Below, one piece after another: positions 24,225 to 32,375 of a stretch of 64,000 nt of DNA. The translations under genes and the position numbers were made by a program. The notes under the pieces were generated by a model. The model did no database searches, had not been told where the DNA came from, and was given only the letters and a program-made list of their open reading frames with translations. Position 1 is the stretch's first letter. Each line of letters starts with the position of its first letter. Source of the DNA: CAYUWG01 sp964448285 (GTDB lineage: Bacteria > Bacteroidota > Ignavibacteria > SZUA-365); assembly GCA_964448285.1 (NCBI GenBank), contig CAYUWG010000011.1, positions 21,035-85,034 on the forward strand. Direction: 5' to 3'.

Positions 24225-27200
24225 ATGCCGTACACTCTGTCAGAAAGCCCACGAAAGCTGGGAAACATCGTTCCAGATCTCTGGAACCACGACTTTGTCA
24301 AACGAATGGTCCTTTCAGTGTTTCTGTTGATACCCGGCTATTGCCAAAGCCAGATCCTTTCTCTGGAAACCTACTCGATGAAGAATGGATTGCCGTCGAA
24401 TAATATCAATACGATCTATCAGGACTCTCGCGGTGTGATGTGGTTTGGTACGACGAATGGCCTCTCGATCTATGATGGACAGTCGTTTCGTAATTTCACG
24501 ACCCAGCACGGCCTTGCTGACAATTCGATCCATGAGATCATTGAGGACAGAAACACTCAGGGAAAAATGTGGCTCCTCTCTTTGAGGCATCTCTGCGTTA
24601 TGGTGAATGGGCGTGTCACCCGCACTCTGTCGATTCCCGGTGCACGTGCAATATATCAGGATAGTTCAGGTATCGTTTGGTGTGGGACATTGCATGGCTT
24701 AGTCAAAATCAATGAAGCGTCGGTGGAACGATACAGCGCATCGATTCTCGATACACTTATATCGGGAATTGTCGAAGTAGGAGACTCACTACTCTGGTTT
24801 GCTTCCGATATGTCCGTCATTTCATATAATCGAAACAGTCGGATGTATCGGCGCTACGACACACGCCGTTATAATGATGGTATCATCTGGTCGATCATGG
24901 CTGATAAAAGCGGGGATGTCTGGGTTGGGATTAGCGATGGTTTAATGCTGCGGTTCCGCGATACCTCCCTCGTTGGAATACAGGACATCGGACATACTGC
25001 GTCTGCACTTAAGACAAATAACCAAGGCACACTATGGTTTGGAGGTTACGGAGGTATCGGATGGATAACGAGTCGCCGGTTCTCCAAAGCCAAACCAATC
25101 AAGTACTCGATCGACAACGGTTTAACTGAAAATACGATTCGCTCACTTTTTATAGATCGAGAGGGAAATCTTTGGATCGGCGGCCGAGATAACGGTGTGA
25201 TGAAAATGCCGGTGAGGCCTGTCCTTCGCTTTCCGTTAGAGCATATCAGCATGTTCGCAATTTCCCATAACAATCGCTACGCAGTCTCTGACACAAACAA
25301 CCATATCTGGGTCGTTTCAGAAAGAGCACTCAAGGAATTCTGGCGTGATGAAACAGGAAAATGGTACTCGCATGTCTTTCCCCATCGAACACCGGTCACA
25401 GTATCATCGCTGTTTGTCGATGCACAAAACCGACTGTGGATTATGGAATCGCGTCGTGGTTGGTACTATGCAACCTCGTGTTATAAGATCGAGCTCGACC
25501 CACACAGCGGTCGCTCGAGACTTTTCCCTGTTCAACATCTTGAACCATGGACATATGTCGGATATCCGATCAACCTTGCTGTTTCCGGTTCCGGTCTTAT
25601 ATGGCAAGCAGGCAGCGGGCTACTCGTCCGTTCGTCGAATGGCAGGTCATTGAGATTATTTAACGACTCAGACAGAGTGCCCACAAACTATCTCCGTGAA
25701 GTATTTGAAGATCGAAAGGGAAATATCTGGTGTGGGACTTTCTTCGACGGTGTAGTGAAGATCACAAGTCAGGGAATGAGCGGGTACACAATTACTCCAT
25801 TGAACTCTACGAATGGATTTCCCAGAGATGGCGTGTGGTCTATCTACGAAGACCGCTTTGACAACATGCTTTTTGGAACTCAATTATCAGGGCTTGTGTC
25901 TTTGCGTAATGGAATAATGACACAACAGACGACAAATGAGGGATTGCCCAGCAATCTTATTTATTGTATGACCGAAGGGAAAGATGGCAGGCTTTGGTTA
26001 GGTACTGGTGTCGGGATGGTATATGAAGCCTCAGCTGGTTCGAGAAAGTTCGTTCAACGCAATGCGATGCTCGGCTCCGAGGTGTTTCACTGCGGGACCA
26101 CCAGAGACGGACTCATTTGGTACTGCACGGCAAATGATCTGTATGTCTTCGATCCTCAAACTCACGTAAATGAAACCGTTTCACCATCCGTTCATCTCAA
26201 GCGGATTATTGTGAACGGTGTAGCGATGAACTATTCGCCAGAACTGTCACTTCCGCATGACCAAAACAACATTGAGATCGCATATATTGGGATACACTTT
26301 GCTGAGGAGAAGGAATTACGTTATCAATATCGTCTTCGTGGATACAGGGATACATGGAGCGATTTAACGGAGAGCCACTCCGCAACGTATGGAAATCTTA
26401 ATCCAGGGTCGTATGTCTTTGAGGTACGAGCAGTCAGTAATGAGGGAGTTCGCAGCATGTCGGTAGCCAGCCTGGTGTTATTTATACGAGCACCATTCTG
26501 GAAACAGTCATGGTTCATCATTACGATTTCAATGGTCCTTGCCTCCCTGCTTTTCTGGAGTTACCGTTGGAGAATTGATAGGATACGAAAGAAGGAATTA
26601 GTGGCTGTTGAGTTTTCTCAGCGATTGATATCTCAGCAGGAATCGGAGCGCAAACGCATTGCCCATGAACTTCATGACGTGCTCGGACAGGAATTTATCG
26701 TGATCTCGAACCGTGCTCGCAAGGCAATGAAAACACATGATAAAGTGCAAATCACCAGGCAACTCGATTCTATCTCGCAATCAGCATCCCGTGCGTTGGA
26801 AAGTGTGAGAGAAATCGCTCTGAATCTCAGCCCCTATCACCTTGAGCACTTCGGACTTATTACGACCATTCGCGGCATGGTGCAAAGAATTCTGGATACT
26901 TCGAATATCACTGTGACGGTCGAAACTGAGGTCAATGATGCTTCTATTTCGAAGCATGCACAAATCCATGTGTATCGTATTATTCAAGAAGCATTCAACA
27001 ACATACTGAAGCATTCCGGAGCAACGAGTGTATTCATGTCACTGAAAACGGAACATGACGGCTTACGAATTCGCATTATCGATAATGGAAAAGGATTCAA
27101 ACCCGCTTTGACGACCGGGCATGATGCAGGGATGGGAATACGTGGATTGAAAGAACGCGCACGGTTGCTCGGTGGCTCGCTTATGATCGAATCCTCTCCG

Positions 27201-27290
27201 GGACAAGGAACAACGCTCACAGCACACATTCCAAGCAACGAGGACTGGAAGATCAATGGTAACGGAATGACAGAGGAGAGTGAACCATGA
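24225..27290 (+). CDS. Two-component propeller sensor histidine kinase (HisKA_3 type)
   Basis: 1021 residues. A hydrophobic signal or anchor (about 29-43) is followed by about a dozen propeller blades with the repeated phrase D-x-x-G-x-[ML]-W-F-G-[TI] (residues 50-640), a Y-Y-Y domain (about 690-760), one membrane helix (about 768-785) and a NarL-type kinase: E-R-K-R-I-A-H-E-L-H-D (acceptor His) and an ATPase domain with N-N-I-L-K-H-S-G and I-I-D-N-G-K-G-F. All motifs look intact. Periplasmic propeller kinases of this kind sense carbohydrates or envelope signals in Bacteroidota. The start may be later (ATG 24306, closer to the signal core). The response regulator follows with a 4-bp overlap, so they are a cognate pair. 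Confidence 0.94.
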   Translation: MPYTLSESPRKLGNIVPDLWNHDFVKRMVLSVFLLIPGYCQSQILSLETYSMKNGLPSNNINTIYQDSRGVMWFGTTNGLSIYDGQSFRNFTTQHGLADNSIHEIIEDRNTQGKMWLLSLRHLCVMVNGRVTRTLSIPGARAIYQDSSGIVWCGTLHGLVKINEASVERYSASILDTLISGIVEVGDSLLWFASDMSVISYNRNSRMYRRYDTRRYNDGIIWSIMADKSGDVWVGISDGLMLRFRDTSLVGIQDIGHTASALKTNNQGTLWFGGYGGIGWITSRRFSKAKPIKYSIDNGLTENTIRSLFIDREGNLWIGGRDNGVMKMPVRPVLRFPLEHISMFAISHNNRYAVSDTNNHIWVVSERALKEFWRDETGKWYSHVFPHRTPVTVSSLFVDAQNRLWIMESRRGWYYATSCYKIELDPHSGRSRLFPVQHLEPWTYVGYPINLAVSGSGLIWQAGSGLLVRSSNGRSLRLFNDSDRVPTNYLREVFEDRKGNIWCGTFFDGVVKITSQGMSGYTITPLNSTNGFPRDGVWSIYEDRFDNMLFGTQLSGLVSLRNGIMTQQTTNEGLPSNLIYCMTEGKDGRLWLGTGVGMVYEASAGSRKFVQRNAMLGSEVFHCGTTRDGLIWYCTANDLYVFDPQTHVNETVSPSVHLKRIIVNGVAMNYSPELSLPHDQNNIEIAYIGIHFAEEKELRYQYRLRGYRDTWSDLTESHSATYGNLNPGSYVFEVRAVSNEGVRSMSVASLVLFIRAPFWKQSWFIITISMVLASLLFWSYRWRIDRIRKKELVAVEFSQRLISQQESERKRIAHELHDVLGQEFIVISNRARKAMKTHDKVQITRQLDSISQSASRALESVREIALNLSPYHLEHFGLITTIRGMVQRILDTSNITVTVETEVNDASISKHAQIHVYRIIQEAFNNILKHSGATSVFMSLKTEHDGLRIRIIDNGKGFKPALTTGHDAGMGIRGLKERARLLGGSLMIESSPGQGTTLTAHIPSNEDWKINGNGMTEESEP

Positions 27291-27946
27291 CGCTCAACGC
27301 AAAGATTTCAGTGATCATAGCTGACGATCATCCGATTGTGAGGAAAGGAATTCGTGATCTCTTACTGGAAGATGGACGGTTTGTCATCGCAGAGGAGATA
27401 GGAAGCGGAGAAAAGGTCTATGATGCCATCGTACGACACAAACCGACTTTATTGCTTCTCGATTTGAACATACCTGTGATGCATGGGTTAGAGGTCATCA
27501 AAACACTTTTTCGTGAGAAAGTCCAAACAGCGGTTGTCGTTATGACCATGCATAAAGAAGACGAAATCGTTGATGCAGTGCGCGAGTTGGGCGTCAAAGG
27601 TTACTTACTGAAGGAATCCGCTGAAGATAATCTCATTCGGTGCGTCGAAAGCGTTCTTTCCGGGAGATACTACCTAAGCCCTGAACTTTCCCCATATCTC
27701 CTTCGCCAGCGGCAAAGAATCGAGAGGACTTTGATAAATAGGCCCCAGTTGGAATCACTTTCTCCGTCGGAACGAAAGGTCCTTGCGATGGTTGCGCGCC
27801 AGATGACAAGCAAGGAAATCGCTGATGCGCTGAATATTAGTGTCAATACGGTCAATAACCATCGGAACAACATCTGTCGAAAGCTTGATCTGCACGGTAT
27901 CAACGGCTTGTTAAAATTTGCGATCGAAAACCGTTCGAGTCTCTAA
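27287..27946 (+). CDS. NarL/FixJ-family response regulator
   Basis: 219 residues. Receiver domain (1-125) with D-D-H-P near residue 14, acceptor Asp in L-L-L-L-D-L-N-I-P-V-M-H-G, the Thr of V-V-V-M-T-M-H and the Lys of L-L-K-E-S. The C-terminal LuxR helix-turn-helix (about 155-215) has L-S-P-S-E-R-K-V-L and K-E-I-A-D-A-L-N-I-S-V-N-T-V-N-N-H. It starts 4 bp inside the propeller kinase gene and is its obvious partner. Target genes are not evident; the Cys-Cys repeat protein at 28662 is the nearest plus-strand candidate after the lone receiver gene. Confidence 0.95.
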   Translation: MTLNAKISVIIADDHPIVRKGIRDLLLEDGRFVIAEEIGSGEKVYDAIVRHKPTLLLLDLNIPVMHGLEVIKTLFREKVQTAVVVMTMHKEDEIVDAVRELGVKGYLLKESAEDNLIRCVESVLSGRYYLSPELSPYLLRQRQRIERTLINRPQLESLSPSERKVLAMVARQMTSKEIADALNISVNTVNNHRNNICRKLDLHGINGLLKFAIENRSSL

Positions 27947-28283
27947 CCCTTTTTCAAATAAGAGGAATGGGAATTCACTCGACAGCGCGAACGATATACC
28001 AGGCAGTCCAACAACGCACCAGTCGATGAGCAAAGCCCAATTCGAGCGTCCCTCAACCGTTGCATTTGAGCAGAGATCAGTGGAAGCATTGCGAAAATGA
28101 TTAAGGTTCACTATTTCGCAAAGGGTATGTTCGACAGATATTGCATCTTCTCGCACGATTGATTCCTCAATCAGTGTGAGCAGTGGGTCGATTCATTCAA
28201 AGTTACTTGAGAATAGAAAACGACACGATACGCAGTCAAATGACGTCACGCTTTCAAAGTATTACAAAATAACATGGTTTCCG
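27947..28283 (+). other. 337-bp gap with a small inverted repeat
   Basis: No gene is supported. TTGCGAAA (28089-28096) and TTTCGCAA (28114-28121) form a perfect 8-bp inverted repeat with a 17-base spacer, large enough to be an operator half-site pair or an RNA hairpin. A second perfect hairpin, GATTGA-TTCC-TCAATC, lies around 28158-28173. Both sit upstream of the stand-alone receiver gene and could act on its expression. I see no thymidine run marking the end of the kinase-regulator transcript. Confidence 0.4.
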
Positions 28284-28631
28284 ATGAAGATACTTATCGT
28301 GGATGACAATCCCCAAGTAAGAGAAATTGTCGGAGAGTACTGCCGCAATTCCGATGTTATCATGGAGTGCTCCGATGGGACAGAAGCTGTCTCTGCATAC
28401 GAGTCTTTTCATCCGGATTGGGTAGTGATGGACATTGTGATGGAACCAATGAATGGATTTGATGCGATGGAATCTATTCTCAGGATAAATCGAAACGCAC
28501 GTATAATCATGATGACACAATTCAGTGATCCTCTGTTTCAACAAAAGGCAATGCAAAAAGGTGCTGTAGCGCTTCTGCGTAAAGAGGAACTACAACATCT
28601 GCCTGAACTGATATCCTCCTCGTCATTTTAG
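28284..28631 (+). CDS. Stand-alone receiver-domain response regulator
   Basis: 115 residues from ATG 28284, beginning M-K-I-L-I-V-D-D-N as single-domain receivers usually do; the in-frame extension to 28176 has no receiver-like character. It has the acidic pair D-D, the acceptor Asp in W-V-V-M-D-I-V-M-E-P-M-N-G, Thr in M-M-T-Q-F and Lys in L-L-R-K-E-E. There is no output domain, so it acts by protein contact, like CheY or Spo0F. Its placement between a propeller kinase pair and a surface protein gene suggests a link to one of them. No ribosome site is evident at the chosen start. Confidence 0.85.
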   Translation: MKILIVDDNPQVREIVGEYCRNSDVIMECSDGTEAVSAYESFHPDWVVMDIVMEPMNGFDAMESILRINRNARIIMMTQFSDPLFQQKAMQKGAVALLRKEELQHLPELISSSSF

Positions 28632-28661
28632 AATTATGTTCTTGCATAAAAGAGGCCTCAC

Positions 28662-31600
28662 ATGACAAAACGATTAGTTACTGACCCCAGGCGCTTTACG
28701 ACCTTCCTAGAGTGCTGTTTTCTGCTGAGTCTCCTGCTTCCGATCAACCTATTTGCGCAAAGTGATAGCGTTACGATTACCTCTGCTGGGACATGCTGCT
28801 TCGATTTCACTGTCAAGAACCGAAATAGCAACAGGCAAATGATTACGCAAATAATAATCGTTTCAACGGGAAATATTCTCAGTGCAACAAGTCCGGCGAA
28901 TTGGATCATTGTGAGACAATCGAATGATTCGGTTGTGTACGTCCATGGCGGTGGTTCGAATTACCTCACTGCGGGTAACACCGTTAGTGGCTTTGGGATA
29001 TGCTTCAGAAGTGTCGGAGCGATAAACGGCTGGTGGGGCACATTTTCCGGAGCACTTATCAGCAGCGGCAATTTCACCGTACAATGCGCTGTTACGCCAG
29101 ATTCGGTAAGTACTGCCCAATTAGGATCGACCTGTTGTTATCGCTTTAAAGTATGGAATAACAACTCAGCACAACGAACGATTGATATTGTGAGGTTTGT
29201 TCTTCCGGCCCGTTCAGGAGCGACTATGCTTTCATCAAACAAACACTTTTCCTGGACATGGAGGACGTCCAAACCGGATACGATTATTTTTGAAACTCAG
29301 AATTCACCGGGCATCACGCCAAATGGGTGGATGGATGAATTCGATATTTGCTTTGGAATCACTTCACCAACGTTCGATATCGAATGGACAACGGGATTTA
29401 AGACGGCAACATCTGGAGTGTGGCAGGAAATTTCGAAAGGTTCATTGACATTGGATTGCGATGCGACGCGGGACGAGGTTACGCCGACTGGTGAATACGG
29501 CTGTTGCTTCAGATGGAATATTCGAAATTCGAATTCCAGTCAACTCAGAATCAATCGCTATCATCTGGTTATTATGACTCCCGGTGTTTCCTTTGGGACA
29601 ATCGACTCTGTTACCGGTGGTAAAACGAACTTCATACTTACATCACAAGCTCCCACAAGTCTCGTTTTTGTCTCGAGGTATCCTGCCATTGGGATTGCAC
29701 CTGGCTGGGCTGAAGAGGGCATGAGAACGTGTCTTGTCACTCCACAAGCAGGTGTCGATTCATTTCAGATTGCCTGGCGGACGTTTAACAACAGCATGTT
29801 ACTCTCATCAGATACAGTGTGGATACGGTGTCTTAAAACCTGTGACGAGGTAATCCCGATGCGTGGCGGTTCTCGCTGTTATCAATGGGCAATGCGAAAT
29901 CGGAACTGGCAACTCAAATCGATTGACGATTTTCACCTGTCTATTCAAACTCCAGGCGTCTCATTCGCTTCAATCGATTCGAGTGCACTCTTCATTGTCA
30001 CAAACGTTACAGCAACATCAGTGAGTTTTCGAAGTCGAAATATTGGGACAACAATCTTACCGGGAAGCGATTGGATTATGCCAATAGTCACATGCCTAAA
30101 CATTCCTATGAGCGGACAGGATATTATATCAAAGATTGTTTGGCGGACGACTCATGATGGCCAGACGCTCTGCGAAGACACTACATCGGTTGTGAGTACA
30201 GGAATACAACCACCCATCGATTCGATTACTTACAATCAGCAAAACTGTTGTTATACAGTAACACTACAAAATCGAAATGCCAGCAAAGCGTCCATTTCAG
30301 GCTTTCGCATAGATATTCTGACTCCCGGCTGGTCTGTCTTGCAAGGATTCGTACCACCGCAGGGATGGAACGCTTCACTCGTACAACAGGGTATACATTT
30401 TACGACTGATACGAATCCAATTTTACCGGATAGTCTGGCAAATTTCCAGATGTGTTTCACCTCAACCGTTTCCGGTGCATCATTTCAGATTCGTTGGCAA
30501 TCCTTGTCTGCGAACCAGACAATCAACGACGATACCGCTTGGCTTCAGTGCGTACCTCAAATCTCATGTGATTCAGTTTCATACTTAACACTTGCAGGAT
30601 GTATGTACGATCTTACATTGAAAAACCGAAATCCGCAGCACGCATCAATAACAGCTTTGGAAATCGAGCTTCTGACTCCGGGCTGGTACTTCAACGGATG
30701 GGCTCCGCCGAATGCATGGAGCGTCACGCCTCTATCTCCGACAAGACTGCTCTATTCAGCAGACAGCACGGCGCTGTCCCCCGGAGTTGATATGTCGGGC
30801 TTCAGGTTTATCCTCCATGTATTTCCTTATGCGACTGCCGGACAATTCCGATGGAAAACAACACAAGCTAATGGTATTATTTGCGAAGGAATTACATCAT
30901 ATTCATGTATGCCAACCGATGGGTGTGACAGTGTCGGTATAACGCAGCCGACGAATTGTTGTGCCTCGCTTGGAATCAAAAACAAGCACAATACTGCGTT
31001 GGTCACAGATATCCGGCTTTCGATCTTGACACTGAACCCGGGTTTATCGTTTGCTCAGATTGAACCTAATGGATCATGGACGGTAAAAGAGCATCAAGCA
31101 AAGTCGGTGAGATGGAGTACAAATTCGCAACCGCTCTCGCCGGGTGAAATCCTTTCGGGATTCAATTTTTGTTTGGATAGAATCTCTGGCGCATCAGATT
31201 CTGCATGGATCTTTTGGGAAACACTTTCAAATGATTCTGTGCTTTGCAGTTCGTTGTTCAAGATGAGTTGCTGGCAAGCGATCACAGGGAGGGATTCTAT
31301 ACAAACAACGAAGACCGCTGGTGCGTGTTGTTACAATATCAGAGTAAAGAACCGCCACTCTCCACAAAGCTCAATTGATGGCGTAGCCTTTTCTATCCAA
31401 AGTCCGGGTGCGACATTTCTTCCAACACCAGGAGCACCGACAAGTTGGGACTTGACGGTATTCAATGTTTATCAAGTTATCTATAACACGCGAATAAATA
31501 GTATCCCATCAGGAAGTTCACTTGATGGATTCACTTTTTGCTTATCGGCGGCGCCAAATATCAGTTATCCTGTTGTCATTCTGTGGACTACAGTTGCTTC

Positions 31601-32312
31601 TGGCAAAATCGTTTCCCAGGACTCCTTGAAGATAGATTGCAGAAGTATTCCTGATTATTGTGACACTATCGAGATTGTTCAGGGTTCAAGTAGTAATTGT
31701 TGCTACGATCTTCTCGTGAGGAATCGTCATACGACGAATATTGATGGAGTAGCAATGCAAATCGAATCTCCGGATATCTCCTTTAACGGAGTACCAATCG
31801 TACCGGTTGGGTGGTTTATATCAGGAGCAGGTCAGACGGTATTTCAGTCGAGCGGTATTAACGCTCCGATCTTACCCGGAAGTTCGTTGTCGGGATTCCG
31901 GTTTTGTCTTTCAAAAGGTCAATCACCATTATCGCTTGTAAGAATTGTCTGGACGACGCGATTTCAAGGACAACAAGAGTGCACAGATACACTTCAATTG
32001 ACATGTTTGGGTTCGACTTCTATCGAGAATATCCCTTCTGGAATGCCATCCACCTGTCATCTCTATCAGAACTATCCCAATCCGTTCAATCCAGCAACTA
32101 CGATTGAGTTTGATCTTCCTTACAGCGGTGATGCTGTACTTTCAGTACGGGATGCGTTGGGACGCGTCAACATCGTTCTTCATAATGGCCGTCTTGAAGC
32201 AGGCAAGTACAAATACCATCTTGATGTTTCAAATCTGGAAAGCGGAATCTATTACTACAACCTTCGTTTCGGCCTGACTACCCGGACCCGAGCTATGCTT
32301 TTAATCAAATAG
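28662..32312 (+). CDS. Nine-repeat Cys-Cys / Asn-Arg-Asn T9SS surface protein
   Basis: 1216 residues with signal peptide (ending L-F-A-Q) and an AGAGG ribosome site. The body is nine repeats of 113-125 residues, each beginning near a C-C-[FY] pair and followed by [VKR]-N-R-[NH], then a T-P-G-[VW]-S-F-type strand and an F-x-[FI]-C-[LF] strand. The Cys-Cys codons fall at 28794, 29133, 29502, 29877, 30246, 30600, 30957, 31326 and 31698; repeat 4 keeps one Cys and repeat 6 has C-M-Y. The end is a complete sorting domain (Q-N-Y-P-N-P-F-N-P-A-T-T-I-E-F to the terminal L-L-I-K). I do not recognise the repeat as a named family. A long, disulfide-stapled surface stalk is the likeliest form. Confidence 0.88.
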   Translation: MTKRLVTDPRRFTTFLECCFLLSLLLPINLFAQSDSVTITSAGTCCFDFTVKNRNSNRQMITQIIIVSTGNILSATSPANWIIVRQSNDSVVYVHGGGSNYLTAGNTVSGFGICFRSVGAINGWWGTFSGALISSGNFTVQCAVTPDSVSTAQLGSTCCYRFKVWNNNSAQRTIDIVRFVLPARSGATMLSSNKHFSWTWRTSKPDTIIFETQNSPGITPNGWMDEFDICFGITSPTFDIEWTTGFKTATSGVWQEISKGSLTLDCDATRDEVTPTGEYGCCFRWNIRNSNSSQLRINRYHLVIMTPGVSFGTIDSVTGGKTNFILTSQAPTSLVFVSRYPAIGIAPGWAEEGMRTCLVTPQAGVDSFQIAWRTFNNSMLLSSDTVWIRCLKTCDEVIPMRGGSRCYQWAMRNRNWQLKSIDDFHLSIQTPGVSFASIDSSALFIVTNVTATSVSFRSRNIGTTILPGSDWIMPIVTCLNIPMSGQDIISKIVWRTTHDGQTLCEDTTSVVSTGIQPPIDSITYNQQNCCYTVTLQNRNASKASISGFRIDILTPGWSVLQGFVPPQGWNASLVQQGIHFTTDTNPILPDSLANFQMCFTSTVSGASFQIRWQSLSANQTINDDTAWLQCVPQISCDSVSYLTLAGCMYDLTLKNRNPQHASITALEIELLTPGWYFNGWAPPNAWSVTPLSPTRLLYSADSTALSPGVDMSGFRFILHVFPYATAGQFRWKTTQANGIICEGITSYSCMPTDGCDSVGITQPTNCCASLGIKNKHNTALVTDIRLSILTLNPGLSFAQIEPNGSWTVKEHQAKSVRWSTNSQPLSPGEILSGFNFCLDRISGASDSAWIFWETLSNDSVLCSSLFKMSCWQAITGRDSIQTTKTAGACCYNIRVKNRHSPQSSIDGVAFSIQSPGATFLPTPGAPTSWDLTVFNVYQVIYNTRINSIPSGSSLDGFTFCLSAAPNISYPVVILWTTVASGKIVSQDSLKIDCRSIPDYCDTIEIVQGSSSNCCYDLLVRNRHTTNIDGVAMQIESPDISFNGVPIVPVGWFISGAGQTVFQSSGINAPILPGSSLSGFRFCLSKGQSPLSLVRIVWTTRFQGQQECTDTLQLTCLGSTSIENIPSGMPSTCHLYQNYPNPFNPATTIEFDLPYSGDAVLSVRDALGRVNIVLHNGRLEAGKYKYHLDVSNLESGIYYYNLRFGLTTRTRAMLLIK

Positions 32313-32375
32313 TCGAAGGGGCGTCGATAGAATGACTTTTGCTCCGCTTTGGAAGCAGTGTGTAACTTCCAACTG

